64,000 nucleotides of DNA from Streptomyces sp. NBC_00224 (GTDB lineage Bacteria > Actinomycetota > Actinomycetes > Streptomycetales > Streptomycetaceae), in NCBI RefSeq assembly GCF_041435195.1, contig NZ_CP108106.1:434001-498000 (forward strand), in the 5' to 3' direction. The notes beneath the pieces are model-generated. The model had not been told where the DNA came from and did not search any database. It saw nothing but the letters and a program-made list of their open reading frames with translations. How positions within the stretch are numbered: position 1 is the stretch's first letter; every line of letters begins with the position of its first letter. Below are positions 36,227 through 45,564 of this stretch, piece after piece. Position numbers and translations under genes: made by a program.

Positions 36227-38701
36227 GTGCCCCCTGTCACCTCCGCCCGCGGCGTGCTACGTCATGCGGTCGCCGCGGTAGCCGGCCTCGTCCTGGCCAC
36301 CGGCGGCCTGACCGCCACCGCGTTTCCGGCGCACTCCGCCGGCCCGGCCACCGCCACTGCCGCCGACGCCCCCGTCCGGGTCAACCAGCTCGGCTACCTG
36401 CCCGACGGCCCCAAGCGAGCCACCGTGGTCAGCTCCGCGACCGGGCCGCTCCCCTGGCAACTGCGCGACTCCTCCGGCACGGTGGTCGCCTCGGGCGCCA
36501 CCACCGTGCGCGGCGCCGACCAGGCGTCCGGCCAGTCCACACACCAGGTGGACTTCGGCGCGTACACCGCTACCGGCACCGGCTTCACCTTGGTCGTCGG
36601 CGGCCAGGCCAGCCATCCGTTCGACATCTCCGCGGCCCTGTACGACGGGCTGCGCACCGACAGCATGTCGTTCTTCTACCAGCAGCGCAGCGGCATCGCG
36701 ATCGACGCCGCCCTCGCGGGCGCCGCCTACGCCCGCCCCGCCGGACACCTGGGCGTCGCCCCGAACAAGGGAGATACCAGCGTCCCCTGCCAGGCCGGGG
36801 GGTGCGACTACCGGCTGGACGTGCGCGGCGGCTGGTACGACGCGGGCGACCAGGGCAAGTACGTGGTCAACGGCGGCATATCCGTCTGGGAGCTCGTCAA
36901 TTCCTTTGAACGAGCACGGCGTTCGGGCGGTGACGCGGCACTCGGCGACTCCACACTGCGGGTGCCAGAGCGCGGCAACGGGATACCGGACGTGCTGGAC
37001 GAGGCCCGCTGGGAGGTGGAGTTCCTGTTGCGGATGCAGGTCCCGGCGGGCAGAGCGATGGCCGGAATGGCCTTCCACAAGATGCACGACGCCGAATGGA
37101 CCGCGCTGCCGACCCGCCCCGAACTGGACGACAAGCAACGCGAGGTGCACCCCCCGTCCACCGCGGCCACGCTCAACCTGGCGGCCACGGCCGCGCAGTG
37201 CGCCCGGGTGTACGCACCGTACGACGCGGCCTTCTCCGCGCGCTGCCTCGACTCCGCCCGCCGTGCGTGGGCGGCCGCCAAGGCCAACCCGGACGTGCTC
37301 GCCCCGGCGACCGACAACACCGGCGGCGGCGCGTACGAGGACGCCGACGTCTCGGACGAGTTCTACTGGGCGGCGGCCGAACTCCTCGCCACCACCGGCG
37401 AGTCGCAGTACCGGGACGCCGTGACCGCCTCCCCGCATCACACCAAGCCCGCCGACGGGTTCTGGTGGGGCGGCACCGCGACGCTCGGCCGGATCACCCT
37501 CGCCACCGTCCCCGGCGTCGACCTGCCCACCGACGACCTGACCCGGGTGCGCGGCCTGCTGACCTCGGCCGCCGACGGCTACCTCTCCACCATGGCCGGC
37601 CAGGGCTACGCGGTGCCGATCCCCGCCACCGGCTACGTCTGGGGCTCCAACAGCTCCGTCGCCAACAACGCGATGATTCTGGCCGTCGCCCATGAGCTGA
37701 CCGGCCAGCAACGCTACCGTGCCGGAGCGCTGGAATCGATGGACTACCTGCTCGGCCGCAATGCCCTCGACCTCTCCTACGTCACCGGCTACGGCGAGCG
37801 CTCCTCCGAGAACCAGCACCATCGCTTCTGGGCGCACCAGAACGACGCCTCGCTGCCGCACCCGCCGGCCGGTTCCTTCGCGGGCGGTCCGAACGCGGGT
37901 CTGGAGGACCCGGTGGCCAAGGCCAAACTCCCCGGCTGCGCGCCGGCGGCGTGCTACGTGGACGACATCGGCTCGTACTCCACCAACGAGGTGGCGATCA
38001 ACTGGAACGCCTCGCTGGCATGGCTGGCGGCCTTCGCGGCGGAGCGGCGCGGGACCCCGGCGGTGCCCGAGGTGCGGGTGACACCGGCGGCGGTGACCGT
38101 CCCGGAGGGCGGCTCGGCGGCGGTGGGGGTGCGGCTCTCGGCCGCGCCGGCGCAGAGCGTCACCGTGACCGTGGCCCGGAGCTCCGGCGACCAGGACCTG
38201 GCCGCGACAACAGGTACGACGCTGGTGTTCACACCGGCCAACTGGGCAACCGCGCAGCAGGTTTCGGTGTCCGCCGCACAGGACGCCGACGCCGTGTCGG
38301 ACAGTGCGACGTTCACGATCGGCGGGCCGGGGGTGCGGTCGGCGACGTTCACGGCGGCGGAGGTGGACGACGACACGGCGCCGCCGGCGTCCTGCGCGGT
38401 GACGTACCGGATCGACAATTCCTGGGGCAACGGGTTCACGGCGACGGTGACCGTGAAGAACACCGGGGCGTCGGCGATCTCGGGCTGGACGCTGGGGTGG
38501 AGCTTCGCGGGCGATCAGCGGATCAGCAGCGCCTGGAACGCGACGGTGAGTCAGTCGGGCGCCGCGGTGACGGCCCGCGACGCCGGGTGGAACGCCGCGC
38601 TGGCGCCCGGCGGCAGCAGGAGTCTCGGGTTCCAGGCGACGTACTCGGGTACGAACGCGACACCGACGCGGTACACCCTGAACGGCTTGCTCTGCTCCTG
38701 A
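36227..38701 (+). CDS. GH9-Calx-beta-CBM2 endoglucanase
   Basis: 824 residues from GTG 36227 (AGGAAGG ribosome site): signal peptide (about 1-45), CelD-type Ig domain (48-135), GH9 catalytic domain (138-608) with Asp205/Asp208 in [12 protein letters not shown] and proton donor Glu588 in [11 protein letters not shown], a Calx-beta-like domain (615-715) like that in the GH48 enzyme, and a C-terminal CBM2 (718-824). A theme-D type GH9 lacking CBM3c, so a plain endoglucanase is likely. It would work with GH48 on crystalline cellulose. Confidence 0.95.
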   Translation: MPPVTSARGVLRHAVAAVAGLVLATGGLTATAFPAHSAGPATATAADAPVRVNQLGYLPDGPKRATVVSSATGPLPWQLRDSSGTVVASGATTVRGADQASGQSTHQVDFGAYTATGTGFTLVVGGQASHPFDISAALYDGLRTDSMSFFYQQRSGIAIDAALAGAAYARPAGHLGVAPNKGDTSVPCQAGGCDYRLDVRGGWYDAGDQGKYVVNGGISVWELVNSFERARRSGGDAALGDSTLRVPERGNGIPDVLDEARWEVEFLLRMQVPAGRAMAGMAFHKMHDAEWTALPTRPELDDKQREVHPPSTAATLNLAATAAQCARVYAPYDAAFSARCLDSARRAWAAAKANPDVLAPATDNTGGGAYEDADVSDEFYWAAAELLATTGESQYRDAVTASPHHTKPADGFWWGGTATLGRITLATVPGVDLPTDDLTRVRGLLTSAADGYLSTMAGQGYAVPIPATGYVWGSNSSVANNAMILAVAHELTGQQRYRAGALESMDYLLGRNALDLSYVTGYGERSSENQHHRFWAHQNDASLPHPPAGSFAGGPNAGLEDPVAKAKLPGCAPAACYVDDIGSYSTNEVAINWNASLAWLAAFAAERRGTPAVPEVRVTPAAVTVPEGGSAAVGVRLSAAPAQSVTVTVARSSGDQDLAATTGTTLVFTPANWATAQQVSVSAAQDADAVSDSATFTIGGPGVRSATFTAAEVDDDTAPPASCAVTYRIDNSWGNGFTATVTVKNTGASAISGWTLGWSFAGDQRISSAWNATVSQSGAAVTARDAGWNAALAPGGSRSLGFQATYSGTNATPTRYTLNGLLCS

Positions 38702-38768
38702 GCGACGGACGACCACAGGAAGGCAGGTCGACGCCCGGCATCACTGCTGCGGGCGTCGGCCTCCCTCA

Positions 38769-38811
38769 CCGAGTGGGGCTGTTACCTCAGAGCGGCGACA
38801 GCCCCACTCGG
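38769..38811. terminator. Bidirectional terminator between GH9 and GH3
   Basis: CCGAGTGGGGCTGT (38769-38782) pairs perfectly with 38798-38811: a 14-bp stem and a 15-nt loop, placed between the converging GH9 and GH3 genes. Confidence 0.8.
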
Positions 38812-38821
38812 ACCGCCTTCC

Positions 38822-41224
38822 TCAACTCACTGGCGCTCCAATGGATTTGGCGGTAGGCAGAACCTGTGCGGTGACGGTCGGGTGGAGGCGGCGGGTGTGG
38901 TCGAGCGGGCGGACCGGGCCGGTCAGGCGCAGCGGTACGGTGAAGCGGGCATCGGTGCTGGAGGCGGCGATGCGTAGTTCCAGCGCGCCCGGTTCGACGA
39001 TCCGGTGGCCTTCGCGGCCGGTGAAGGAGGCCAGGTCGGCGGGGAGTACCAGTTCCACGCGGCACCCGGCGCCCGCGGCCAGGTCGATCCGCCGGTATCC
39101 GATCAGCCGCTGCACCGGCTGCACCACGCTCGCCACCGGGTCGTGCAGGTACAGCTGTACGACGTCACTGCCCGCCCGGCCGCCGACGTTGCGCAGTTGG
39201 AAGGCGAGCCGGAACTCGCCGTCGGTGCCGGTCTCGTCGGTCTCCACCGCCAGCCCCGACCAGGTGAACTCGCTGTAGCCGAGCCCGTGTCCGAATCCGT
39301 AGACGGGTGTCGGGTCGGTGCTGGAGACACCGCTCGCCTGGGCGAGCCGCGCGGCAAGATACGTCGACGGCTGGACACCGGGGTGCGTGGGGATGCTGAC
39401 CGGCAACCGCCCGGACGGGTTGACCCGTCCGCTCAGCACGCCCGCCACCGCCTGTGTGCCCGCCTCGCCGGGGAAGAAGCACTGGACGATCGCCGCGGCC
39501 TCGCTCACCGCGCGCCCCAGCGCGTACGGCCGCCCGGCCAGCAGGGTGACCACGAGCGGAGTGCCGCAGTCCAGCAACGCGTCCAGCAGCTTGCCCTGGA
39601 CGCCGGGCAATTCGAGCGATTCGGTATCGCAGCCCTCGCCGCTGGTGCCTCGGCCGAACAGGCCTGCCCGGTCACCGAGGGCCAGCACCACCACATCGGC
39701 CTGCCGAGCCGCACGGACCGCCTCGGTGATGCCGTCGGCATCCTCGCCGTCGACGGCCACCCCGCGCACCGTCCGCACCTCGCTCCCGGCGAACTCGGCC
39801 CGCACCGCCTCGCTCAGAGTGGGAAGTTCGATGCCGAGCGGCACCTTCGGATACTGGCCGCCCACGTGCACCGGGAAGGCATAGCAGCCGAGCACGGCGG
39901 TGGGTTCGTCGGCGTTGGGGCCGATCAACGCGATCCGGGCGGGGTCGCGCAGCGGCAGCAGGCCGTCGTTGCGCAGCAGTACCACGGCCTGTTCGGCGAG
40001 TTCGGCGGCGAGGGCCCGGTTGGCGGCCCGGTCGAGGTCGACCGTGCCGCGCAGCCCCTCCGGCTCGCTCGGGTCGGGGTCGATGAGGACGTCGGGCACG
40101 GGATCCCAGTCCGGGTCCAGCAACCCGAGTTGGGCCTTCTGGACGAGCACCCGGCGCAGCGCCCGGTCGACCAGCCGCTCCGGGACGAGCCCGGTGGCGA
40201 CGGCGTCGAGCAGGGGCTGGCCATAGGTCTTCACGGTCGGCAGTTCGGTGTCGACGCCGCTGGTGAGGGCCAGGGCGGCGGCCTGCGGCCAGTCCTCGGC
40301 GACGCCGTGCAGGGTTTTGAGGAAGGCGATGCCGAAGTAGTCGGCGACCACCGTTCCGGTGAAGCCCCAGGTGTCCCGGAGCAGTCCGGTCAGCAGGGTC
40401 TCGTCGGCGGCGCCGGGAATACCGTCCGTATCGGTGTAGGCGTGCATGACCGAGCGGGGGCGGCCCTCGCGGACGGCCATCTCGAACGGCGGCAGGATGA
40501 CGTCGGCGCGTTCGCGCGGTCCCATGGAGACGGGGGCGAGGTTGCGTCCGGCGCGGGAGGCGGAGTACCCGGCGAAGTGCTTGAGGGTGGCGACGATCCC
40601 GGCCGACTCCAGCCCCTGGACATAGGCCGTGGCGATGGTGCCGACCAGGTACGGGTCCTCGCCGATGGTCTCCTCGACCCGTCCCCAGCGGGCGTCGCGC
40701 ACCACGTCGAGGACCGGCGCGAGGCCCTGGTGCACGCCGACGGCGCGCAGGTCGCGGCCGATCGCGGCGGCCATCCGCCGCACCAGTGACGGGTTGAAGG
40801 CGGCGCCCCAGGAAAGGGGCACGGGGTAGGCGGTGGCGCCCCAGGCGGCGAAGCCGGCCAGGCACTCCTCGTGGGCCAGGGCGGGGATGCCGAAGCGGTT
40901 GGCGGCGACGATCCGGCGCTGGGTACGCATCAGCGAGAGGGCGCCGAGCGCCGGGTCGACCGGTGCGGTGCCGAAGGGCCGGGTCAACTGGCCGAGCCCG
41001 TACGGCAACAGGGTTTCGAGGTCCGGCGGTTCCTCCATCTCGTGCTGGTGCGGGGCGACTTCACCGCCCTCGTCGCTGGCACCGACCCAGACGCCGATCA
41101 GCTGGGCGGTCTTCTCCCGCAGGGTCATGGCCGCGATCAGGGCGTCGGCCCGGGCCTCCGGGGTGAGCGTGGCGTCCCGCCAGGCGGGAACGCCGTCCGG
41201 GGCGGGGGGCGGGGTGGCGCTCAT
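38822..41224 (-). CDS. GH3 beta-xylosidase/beta-glucosidase (bxlA-like)
   Basis: 800 residues, no signal peptide, so cytoplasmic. GH3 (beta/alpha)8 domain with KHFAGYS (215-221) and nucleophile Asp295 in GTVVADYFG, GH3 C-terminal domain with the SGEGCDTE acid/base loop, and a fibronectin III-like end (QLYLHDPVASVVQPVQRL). Its ATG overlaps the permease stop (ATGA), so it is the last gene of the ABC transporter operon. In the bxlEFGA operon of S. thermoviolaceus the GH3 enzyme hydrolyses imported xylobiose; cellobiose specificity cannot be excluded from sequence. Confidence 0.92.
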   Translation of the reverse strand: MSATPPPAPDGVPAWRDATLTPEARADALIAAMTLREKTAQLIGVWVGASDEGGEVAPHQHEMEEPPDLETLLPYGLGQLTRPFGTAPVDPALGALSLMRTQRRIVAANRFGIPALAHEECLAGFAAWGATAYPVPLSWGAAFNPSLVRRMAAAIGRDLRAVGVHQGLAPVLDVVRDARWGRVEETIGEDPYLVGTIATAYVQGLESAGIVATLKHFAGYSASRAGRNLAPVSMGPRERADVILPPFEMAVREGRPRSVMHAYTDTDGIPGAADETLLTGLLRDTWGFTGTVVADYFGIAFLKTLHGVAEDWPQAAALALTSGVDTELPTVKTYGQPLLDAVATGLVPERLVDRALRRVLVQKAQLGLLDPDWDPVPDVLIDPDPSEPEGLRGTVDLDRAANRALAAELAEQAVVLLRNDGLLPLRDPARIALIGPNADEPTAVLGCYAFPVHVGGQYPKVPLGIELPTLSEAVRAEFAGSEVRTVRGVAVDGEDADGITEAVRAARQADVVVLALGDRAGLFGRGTSGEGCDTESLELPGVQGKLLDALLDCGTPLVVTLLAGRPYALGRAVSEAAAIVQCFFPGEAGTQAVAGVLSGRVNPSGRLPVSIPTHPGVQPSTYLAARLAQASGVSSTDPTPVYGFGHGLGYSEFTWSGLAVETDETGTDGEFRLAFQLRNVGGRAGSDVVQLYLHDPVASVVQPVQRLIGYRRIDLAAGAGCRVELVLPADLASFTGREGHRIVEPGALELRIAASSTDARFTVPLRLTGPVRPLDHTRRLHPTVTAQVLPTAKSIGAPVS

Positions 41225-42039
41225 TTTCCTCCCACGCCCGTCAGGCCCTGGACGAGGGCGCGGCGGGCGAACAGGTAGACGACGAGGATGGGGAGCATGG
41301 ACAGCACCACGGCGCTGAGCAGTCCGGGTACGTCTACGCCGTGTTCGGTCTGGAACTCGTACAGGCCGAGGGTGATGACCTTGGTGGAGTCGGACTGGGT
41401 GAGGATGAGCGGGAACAGGAAGCCGTTCCACGCCTGGAGGGCGGCGAAGACCACGATGGAGGACAAACCCCCCTTGGACAGTGGCAGCACCAGTTGCCGG
41501 AAGACCCGGCCCGGGGAGGCGCCGTCCATCGCCATCGCCTCGTACAGCTCGGGGCTGATGTCGCGCATCGCGCCGGTGAGGACCAGGGTGCAGACCGGGA
41601 GACAGAAGGCGGCGGTCGGCAGGATGACACCGATCAGGTGGTCGTACAGCCCGGCCTTGCTTATCAGGTAGAACATCGGCACGATCACCGCCTGGGCGGG
41701 AATCGCCAGGCCGAGGAGGAACAGCCGGAACACCCAGCCGGTGGCGCGGCCCCGGGCCCGTACGATGGCGTACGCAAGCGGCGGGACGACCAGCAGGACG
41801 AGGGCGACCACGCTGGCGGTGACGGTCAGGGTGTTGAGGAAGTCACGGCCGAAGCCGTTGGACAGGTCGGTGAGGTAGTTCCGCAGGGTCCACTGTGCGG
41901 GCAGGCTCAGCGGGCCCTTGGTGGAGTAGTCGGCGCGGGTGCGCACGGTGGCGAGCAGCAGCACGTACAGCGGCAGGCCCACCAGCATCAGCCAGATCAA
42001 CGAGCCGAATCCGGCGAGGTAGTTGGGGCGTCCGCGCAT
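41221..42039 (-). CDS. Sugar ABC transporter permease (bxlG-like)
   Basis: 272 residues, six membrane helices, with the permease EAA loop ELYEAMAMDGASPGRVFRQL that docks the ATPase. ATG 42039 is preferred over GTG 42042 because GGAGGG lies at proper spacing; the start overlaps the previous stop as TGATG. With its partner permease it forms the membrane channel of a CUT1-type oligosaccharide importer. No ATPase gene is in the operon, as usual in Streptomyces, where the shared MsiK supplies it. Confidence 0.93.
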   Translation of the reverse strand: MRGRPNYLAGFGSLIWLMLVGLPLYVLLLATVRTRADYSTKGPLSLPAQWTLRNYLTDLSNGFGRDFLNTLTVTASVVALVLLVVPPLAYAIVRARGRATGWVFRLFLLGLAIPAQAVIVPMFYLISKAGLYDHLIGVILPTAAFCLPVCTLVLTGAMRDISPELYEAMAMDGASPGRVFRQLVLPLSKGGLSSIVVFAALQAWNGFLFPLILTQSDSTKVITLGLYEFQTEHGVDVPGLLSAVVLSMLPILVVYLFARRALVQGLTGVGGK

Positions 42040-42935
42040 CACAGGCCCTCCGCAGTGCCGCGCATGCGGTCGTAGCCGGAGAACTTGACCACGGCCAGGG
42101 AGATCAGGGTGGCGACGACCACCAGGACCAGGGCGATGGCCGATGCGGCACCGAAGTCATAGCTCTTGAAGGCCTTTTGGTACATATAGAAGGCGCTGAC
42201 AGTGGTGTCGCTGCCGGGGCCGCCCTGGGTGAGGATCAGCACCGTGTCGAAGGTGGTGAGTCCGCCGACCACCATCAGCACCATCGAGGTGATGATGGTG
42301 TTGCGCAGTTGCGGCAGGGTGATGTGGAAGAACTGCCGGACAGTGCCCGCCCCGTCGACCGCGGCGGCCTGGTAGAGCACCTGGGGGATGGCCCGGGCAC
42401 CGCCCTGGTAGATCAGTGCGTGCAGCGGGGTGAACTGCCACACCCCCACGAAGGTGAGCACCCCGAGCGCGCCGCCGCGGCTGCCGAGCAGGTTGCCGTC
42501 GCCGAACAGCCAGGTCAGTTGGGAGGGCACACCGAAGTTGGGATCCAGGACGGCCCGCCACACCACGGACACGGCGGTCGCCGACAGGAGCAGCGGTACG
42601 AAGTAGACCGCCGAGAGCACGGCTCGGTTGCGCTGGTGTCCTGCGGCCCACACGCCGAGCAGGAGGCTGACCGGGGTCTGGGTGAGCACGCCGAGGGCGG
42701 TGAGCAGCAACGTGGTCCAGACCGACTGGCCCATCACTGGGTCGTGGATCAACGCGACCCAGTTGTCCAGGCCGTTGAAGTGCGGCTCGCTGATGCCGTC
42801 CCAGCTGGTGAAGGAGAGCACGGCGACCAGGACCAGCGGCACGATGGCGAACAACAGGAAGAACACCGCGGCGGGCGCCGCCCAGACGAAGCCCGGGCGG
42901 GCCACGCCCGTGCCGGCCTTCGGGGCCCGCGTCAT
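42039..42935 (-). CDS. Sugar ABC transporter permease (bxlF-like)
   Basis: 298 residues with six membrane helices, and the EAA loop region LYQAAAVDGAGTVRQFFHIT. The ATG overlaps the stop of the binding-protein gene (ATGA). MalF-type partner of the following permease, coupled translationally at both ends, second gene of the four-gene operon. Confidence 0.93.
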   Translation of the reverse strand: MTRAPKAGTGVARPGFVWAAPAAVFFLLFAIVPLVLVAVLSFTSWDGISEPHFNGLDNWVALIHDPVMGQSVWTTLLLTALGVLTQTPVSLLLGVWAAGHQRNRAVLSAVYFVPLLLSATAVSVVWRAVLDPNFGVPSQLTWLFGDGNLLGSRGGALGVLTFVGVWQFTPLHALIYQGGARAIPQVLYQAAAVDGAGTVRQFFHITLPQLRNTIITSMVLMVVGGLTTFDTVLILTQGGPGSDTTVSAFYMYQKAFKSYDFGAASAIALVLVVVATLISLAVVKFSGYDRMRGTAEGL

Positions 42936-44224
42936 GAGGTGGGCAAGGCCTGCATGGCCTTGATGAAGGCGTCGGCATCGCGCTTGCCGTCGAAGTACTG
43001 CTGGATGGCGGTGTGCATCGGGGTGGCCGCGCTCGGCGGGTACGCCTGGTCCCAGGAGAGCTGGAACGAGGGGGCGGCCTTGACCAGTTCGTACTGGTAC
43101 TTGGAGTACGCGGGGCTGGCCGCGGTGTCGAGGAAGTCGACGGTGTTGACGGTGGTGGGCAGGTTGCCCACGGCGAGCTGCGCCTTGACGAACTGTTCTG
43201 AGTACATCAGCTTCAGGAAGGCGGCTGCGGCCTCCGGGTGCTTGGTCTTCTTCAGCACCGAGTAGAAGTTGTTGGTGTTGCCGACCACGTCGGCCGGGTC
43301 GCCCTTGCCGCCGTTCAGCGTGGGGAAGCCGGTGTACCCGAGGTTCGACTTGGCGAAGTCCGGGTTGGCGTCCTGCTGGGTGGAGTAGTACCAGGAGCCC
43401 ATGAGTTCGAAGGCCGCCCTGCCCTTGGCCACCAGGGCCGGGGAGCCGCCGTCGGTGAACTTGACGGAGTCGTAGTTCCTGCCGAACGCGCCGGAGTCGG
43501 CCAGTTCCTTGAGGACGGCCAGTGCCTTGCGGCTGTCCTCGCTCGCCCAGGCGGCCCGGTCGCCGCTCACCGCCCGTTGCAGCAGGCCGGGCCCGCCGAT
43601 CCGGTCGTACAGGTACTCGAACCACATCAGGGTGGGCCACTGGTCGCCGCCGCCGAGCGCGATCGGCGTTTTGCCCTTGGCCTTGAGCACCTTGGTGGCG
43701 GCGACCAGCTCGTCCCAGGTCCGCGGCGGGGTCAGGCCGGCGTCCGCCAGCACCTTCTTGTTGTGGAACAGCAGCACCGGCTGGGTGCCGCGCATCGGCA
43801 CTCCGTACGGTTTGCCGTCCACGACGGCCGAGTTGAACACCGACGGCAGGAAGTTGCTCTTCAGTCCCGGGTCCTTGGCGATGAAGCCGTCCAGCGGGAG
43901 CAGCAGGCCGGCCTTGACGAAGGGCTGGATGGAGCCGCCGCCCCAGTTGAAGAAGACGTCCGGGGCATGCGGGGTGCTGATGACGGTCTGCAGTTTCTGC
44001 TGGTAGTCCGCGCCGGGCACGGTGTCGAGCACCACCTTGACCTTGGAGGTCCTGTTGAAGGTCTCGGCGATCTGCTTCTCGACCTTGTTGGTGGCGTCGC
44101 CGTAGACCATCACGTGGATCGTCCCGGAGCCCGCGTCGGAGGAGGCGCCACCCGATCCGCACGCCGCGGTCATGCCCAGGACGAGTGCGGTGGCCGCGAC
44201 GATCGCGGCGAATCTCGATCCCAT
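42932..44224 (-). CDS. Sugar ABC transporter substrate-binding lipoprotein (bxlE-like)
   Basis: 430 residues from ATG 44224. Signal peptide with lipobox TAAC (Cys22), then a cluster-B/D type solute-binding fold (TIHVMVYGDATNKVEKQIAE, VFFNWGGGSIQPFVKAG, PYGVPMRGTQPVLLFHNKKV). It captures oligosaccharides, probably xylobiose or cellobiose, at the outer membrane face and passes them to the two permeases. First gene of the operon, divergent from the LacI regulator with an operator-like palindrome in its leader. Confidence 0.92.
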   Translation of the reverse strand: MGSRFAAIVAATALVLGMTAACGSGGASSDAGSGTIHVMVYGDATNKVEKQIAETFNRTSKVKVVLDTVPGADYQQKLQTVISTPHAPDVFFNWGGGSIQPFVKAGLLLPLDGFIAKDPGLKSNFLPSVFNSAVVDGKPYGVPMRGTQPVLLFHNKKVLADAGLTPPRTWDELVAATKVLKAKGKTPIALGGGDQWPTLMWFEYLYDRIGGPGLLQRAVSGDRAAWASEDSRKALAVLKELADSGAFGRNYDSVKFTDGGSPALVAKGRAAFELMGSWYYSTQQDANPDFAKSNLGYTGFPTLNGGKGDPADVVGNTNNFYSVLKKTKHPEAAAAFLKLMYSEQFVKAQLAVGNLPTTVNTVDFLDTAASPAYSKYQYELVKAAPSFQLSWDQAYPPSAATPMHTAIQQYFDGKRDADAFIKAMQALPTS

Positions 44225-44235
44225 ACCCTGCCTAT

Positions 44236-44250
44236 CATTCGAATGTTTCG
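44236..44250. promoter_or_regulatory. Operator-like site upstream of the transporter operon
   Basis: Contains the perfect palindrome CATTCGAATG (44236-44245) and the overlapping CGAATGTTTCG (44240-44250), a CGAA/TTCG box. It lies 12 bp upstream of the transporter start, the right place for autoregulated LacI control. Confidence 0.6.
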
Positions 44251-44406
44251 GTCCATTTGGCGAATGTTGTGGGAAAACTAGGACCACCCTCGGCGCCCGT
44301 CAAGAGTTTCGGCGGGATCCGATCGGACCGCGGCCGACCGGCTAGCATCCGTGCCGTCGGCCACCCACACAACGGAGTTGCCCAGCAGGGCAGTGAGGAG
44401 GAGTTC

Positions 44407-45444
44407 GTGACCAGAGCCGCGACGCTCGCCGAGATCGCACGGGAGGCGGGGGTCTCGGCCCCGACTGTTTCGAAAGTCCTCAACGGCCGAGCCGACGTCG
44501 CCCAGGCCACCCGGGAGCGGGTCGAGGAGTTGCTGCGCCGGCACGGCTACCGGCGGCGGCGCGGCACCCAGAGCAGCCCGCTCCTTGAACTGGTCTTCCA
44601 CGAGCTGGAGAGCGTCTGGGCGATGGAGGTGATCCGCGGCGTCGAGAACGTGGCGCGCGACGAGGGGCTGAGCATCGTCCTTTCGGAGTCCTCCGGGCGG
44701 CTCACCCCCGGCCAGTCCTGGGTGGACGGAGTGCTCGCCCGGCGCCCCACCGGCGTCCTCCTGGTCCTGTCCGGCCTGGACCGCTCCCAGCAGGAACAAC
44801 TGGCCGGCCGCGACATCCCGTTCGTGGTGATAGACCCGGCCGGCGACCCCGGCCAGGGGGTGCCCGCCGTCGGCACCACCAACTGGGACGGCGGTCTGGC
44901 CGCCACCCGGCACCTGCTCGACCTCGGCCACCGCCGGATCGGCCTGATCGGCGGGCCGAGCCGGATGATGTGCAGCCGGGCCCGGGCCGACGGCTACCGG
45001 GCGGCCCTCGACATGGCAGGCATCGCGTACGACCCGGAGCTGGTCCGCGACGGCGACTTCCACCACGAGGCCGGCCGCCGGGTGGGGCTGGAACTGCTGG
45101 GCCTGCCCGACCGGCCGACCGCCGTGTTCGCGGGGAACGACCTCCAGGCCCTCGGGCTCTACGAGGCCGCCCGTGAGCTGGGGTTGCGCATCCCCGCGGA
45201 TCTCAGCGTGGTCGGCTTCGACGACCTGCCGCTGGCCCGCTGGGTCGGCCCTCCGCTCACCACCGTCCGCCAGCCGCTGACCGAGATGGCCGAGGTCGCC
45301 ACCCGCATGGTGATCGACCTCGCCCGAGGCACCCGGCCGGGCACCCTGCGGGTGGACCTGGCCACCAGCCTGGTCGAGCGGAGCAGCACCGCCCCGCCAC
45401 AGACTCCGTCCCGAACGGTTGACGGAGCATCACCCCGCCTCTAG
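44407..45444 (+). CDS. LacI-family regulator (bxlR-like)
   Basis: 345 residues from GTG 44407 (AGGAGG ribosome site). N-terminal HTH (about 6-27: TLAEIAREAGVSAPTVSKVL) with hinge helix, then a periplasmic-binding-like sensor with LGHRRIGLIGGPS and DLSVVGFDDLPLARWVGPPL. Divergent from the transporter/GH3 operon and upstream of the GH10 xylanase, so it is the natural local repressor, by analogy with BxlR, whose sites are CGAA-N-TTCG. It is distinct from CebR by context; inducer inferred to be a xylo-oligosaccharide. Confidence 0.92.
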   Translation: MTRAATLAEIAREAGVSAPTVSKVLNGRADVAQATRERVEELLRRHGYRRRRGTQSSPLLELVFHELESVWAMEVIRGVENVARDEGLSIVLSESSGRLTPGQSWVDGVLARRPTGVLLVLSGLDRSQQEQLAGRDIPFVVIDPAGDPGQGVPAVGTTNWDGGLAATRHLLDLGHRRIGLIGGPSRMMCSRARADGYRAALDMAGIAYDPELVRDGDFHHEAGRRVGLELLGLPDRPTAVFAGNDLQALGLYEAARELGLRIPADLSVVGFDDLPLARWVGPPLTTVRQPLTEMAEVATRMVIDLARGTRPGTLRVDLATSLVERSSTAPPQTPSRTVDGASPRL

Positions 45445-45471
45445 GGTCACCGACTGAATCGGCAGAGAGAC

Positions 45472-45482
45472 CGAAACTTTCG
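45472..45482. promoter_or_regulatory. BxlR-type operator (xylanase promoter)
   Basis: CGAAACTTTCG, a perfect palindrome around a central base, 82 bp upstream of the GH10-CBM2 start. It fits the published CGAA-N-TTCG type of site for the xylose-side LacI regulator. Confidence 0.7.
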
Positions 45483-45564
45483 AGTACCCGGTCTCTCCGC
45501 GCGGTCCGCGTTCCACGCCCCACCGCACGTCCGTCTCTTCCCTCACAGAGAAAGGACCACGCCG

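Noticed and set aside
39005..40789. 594-codon + strand frame opposite the GH3 gene
   Set aside because: A mirror frame of the GH3 coding sequence; His/Arg/Gly-rich and without family features.
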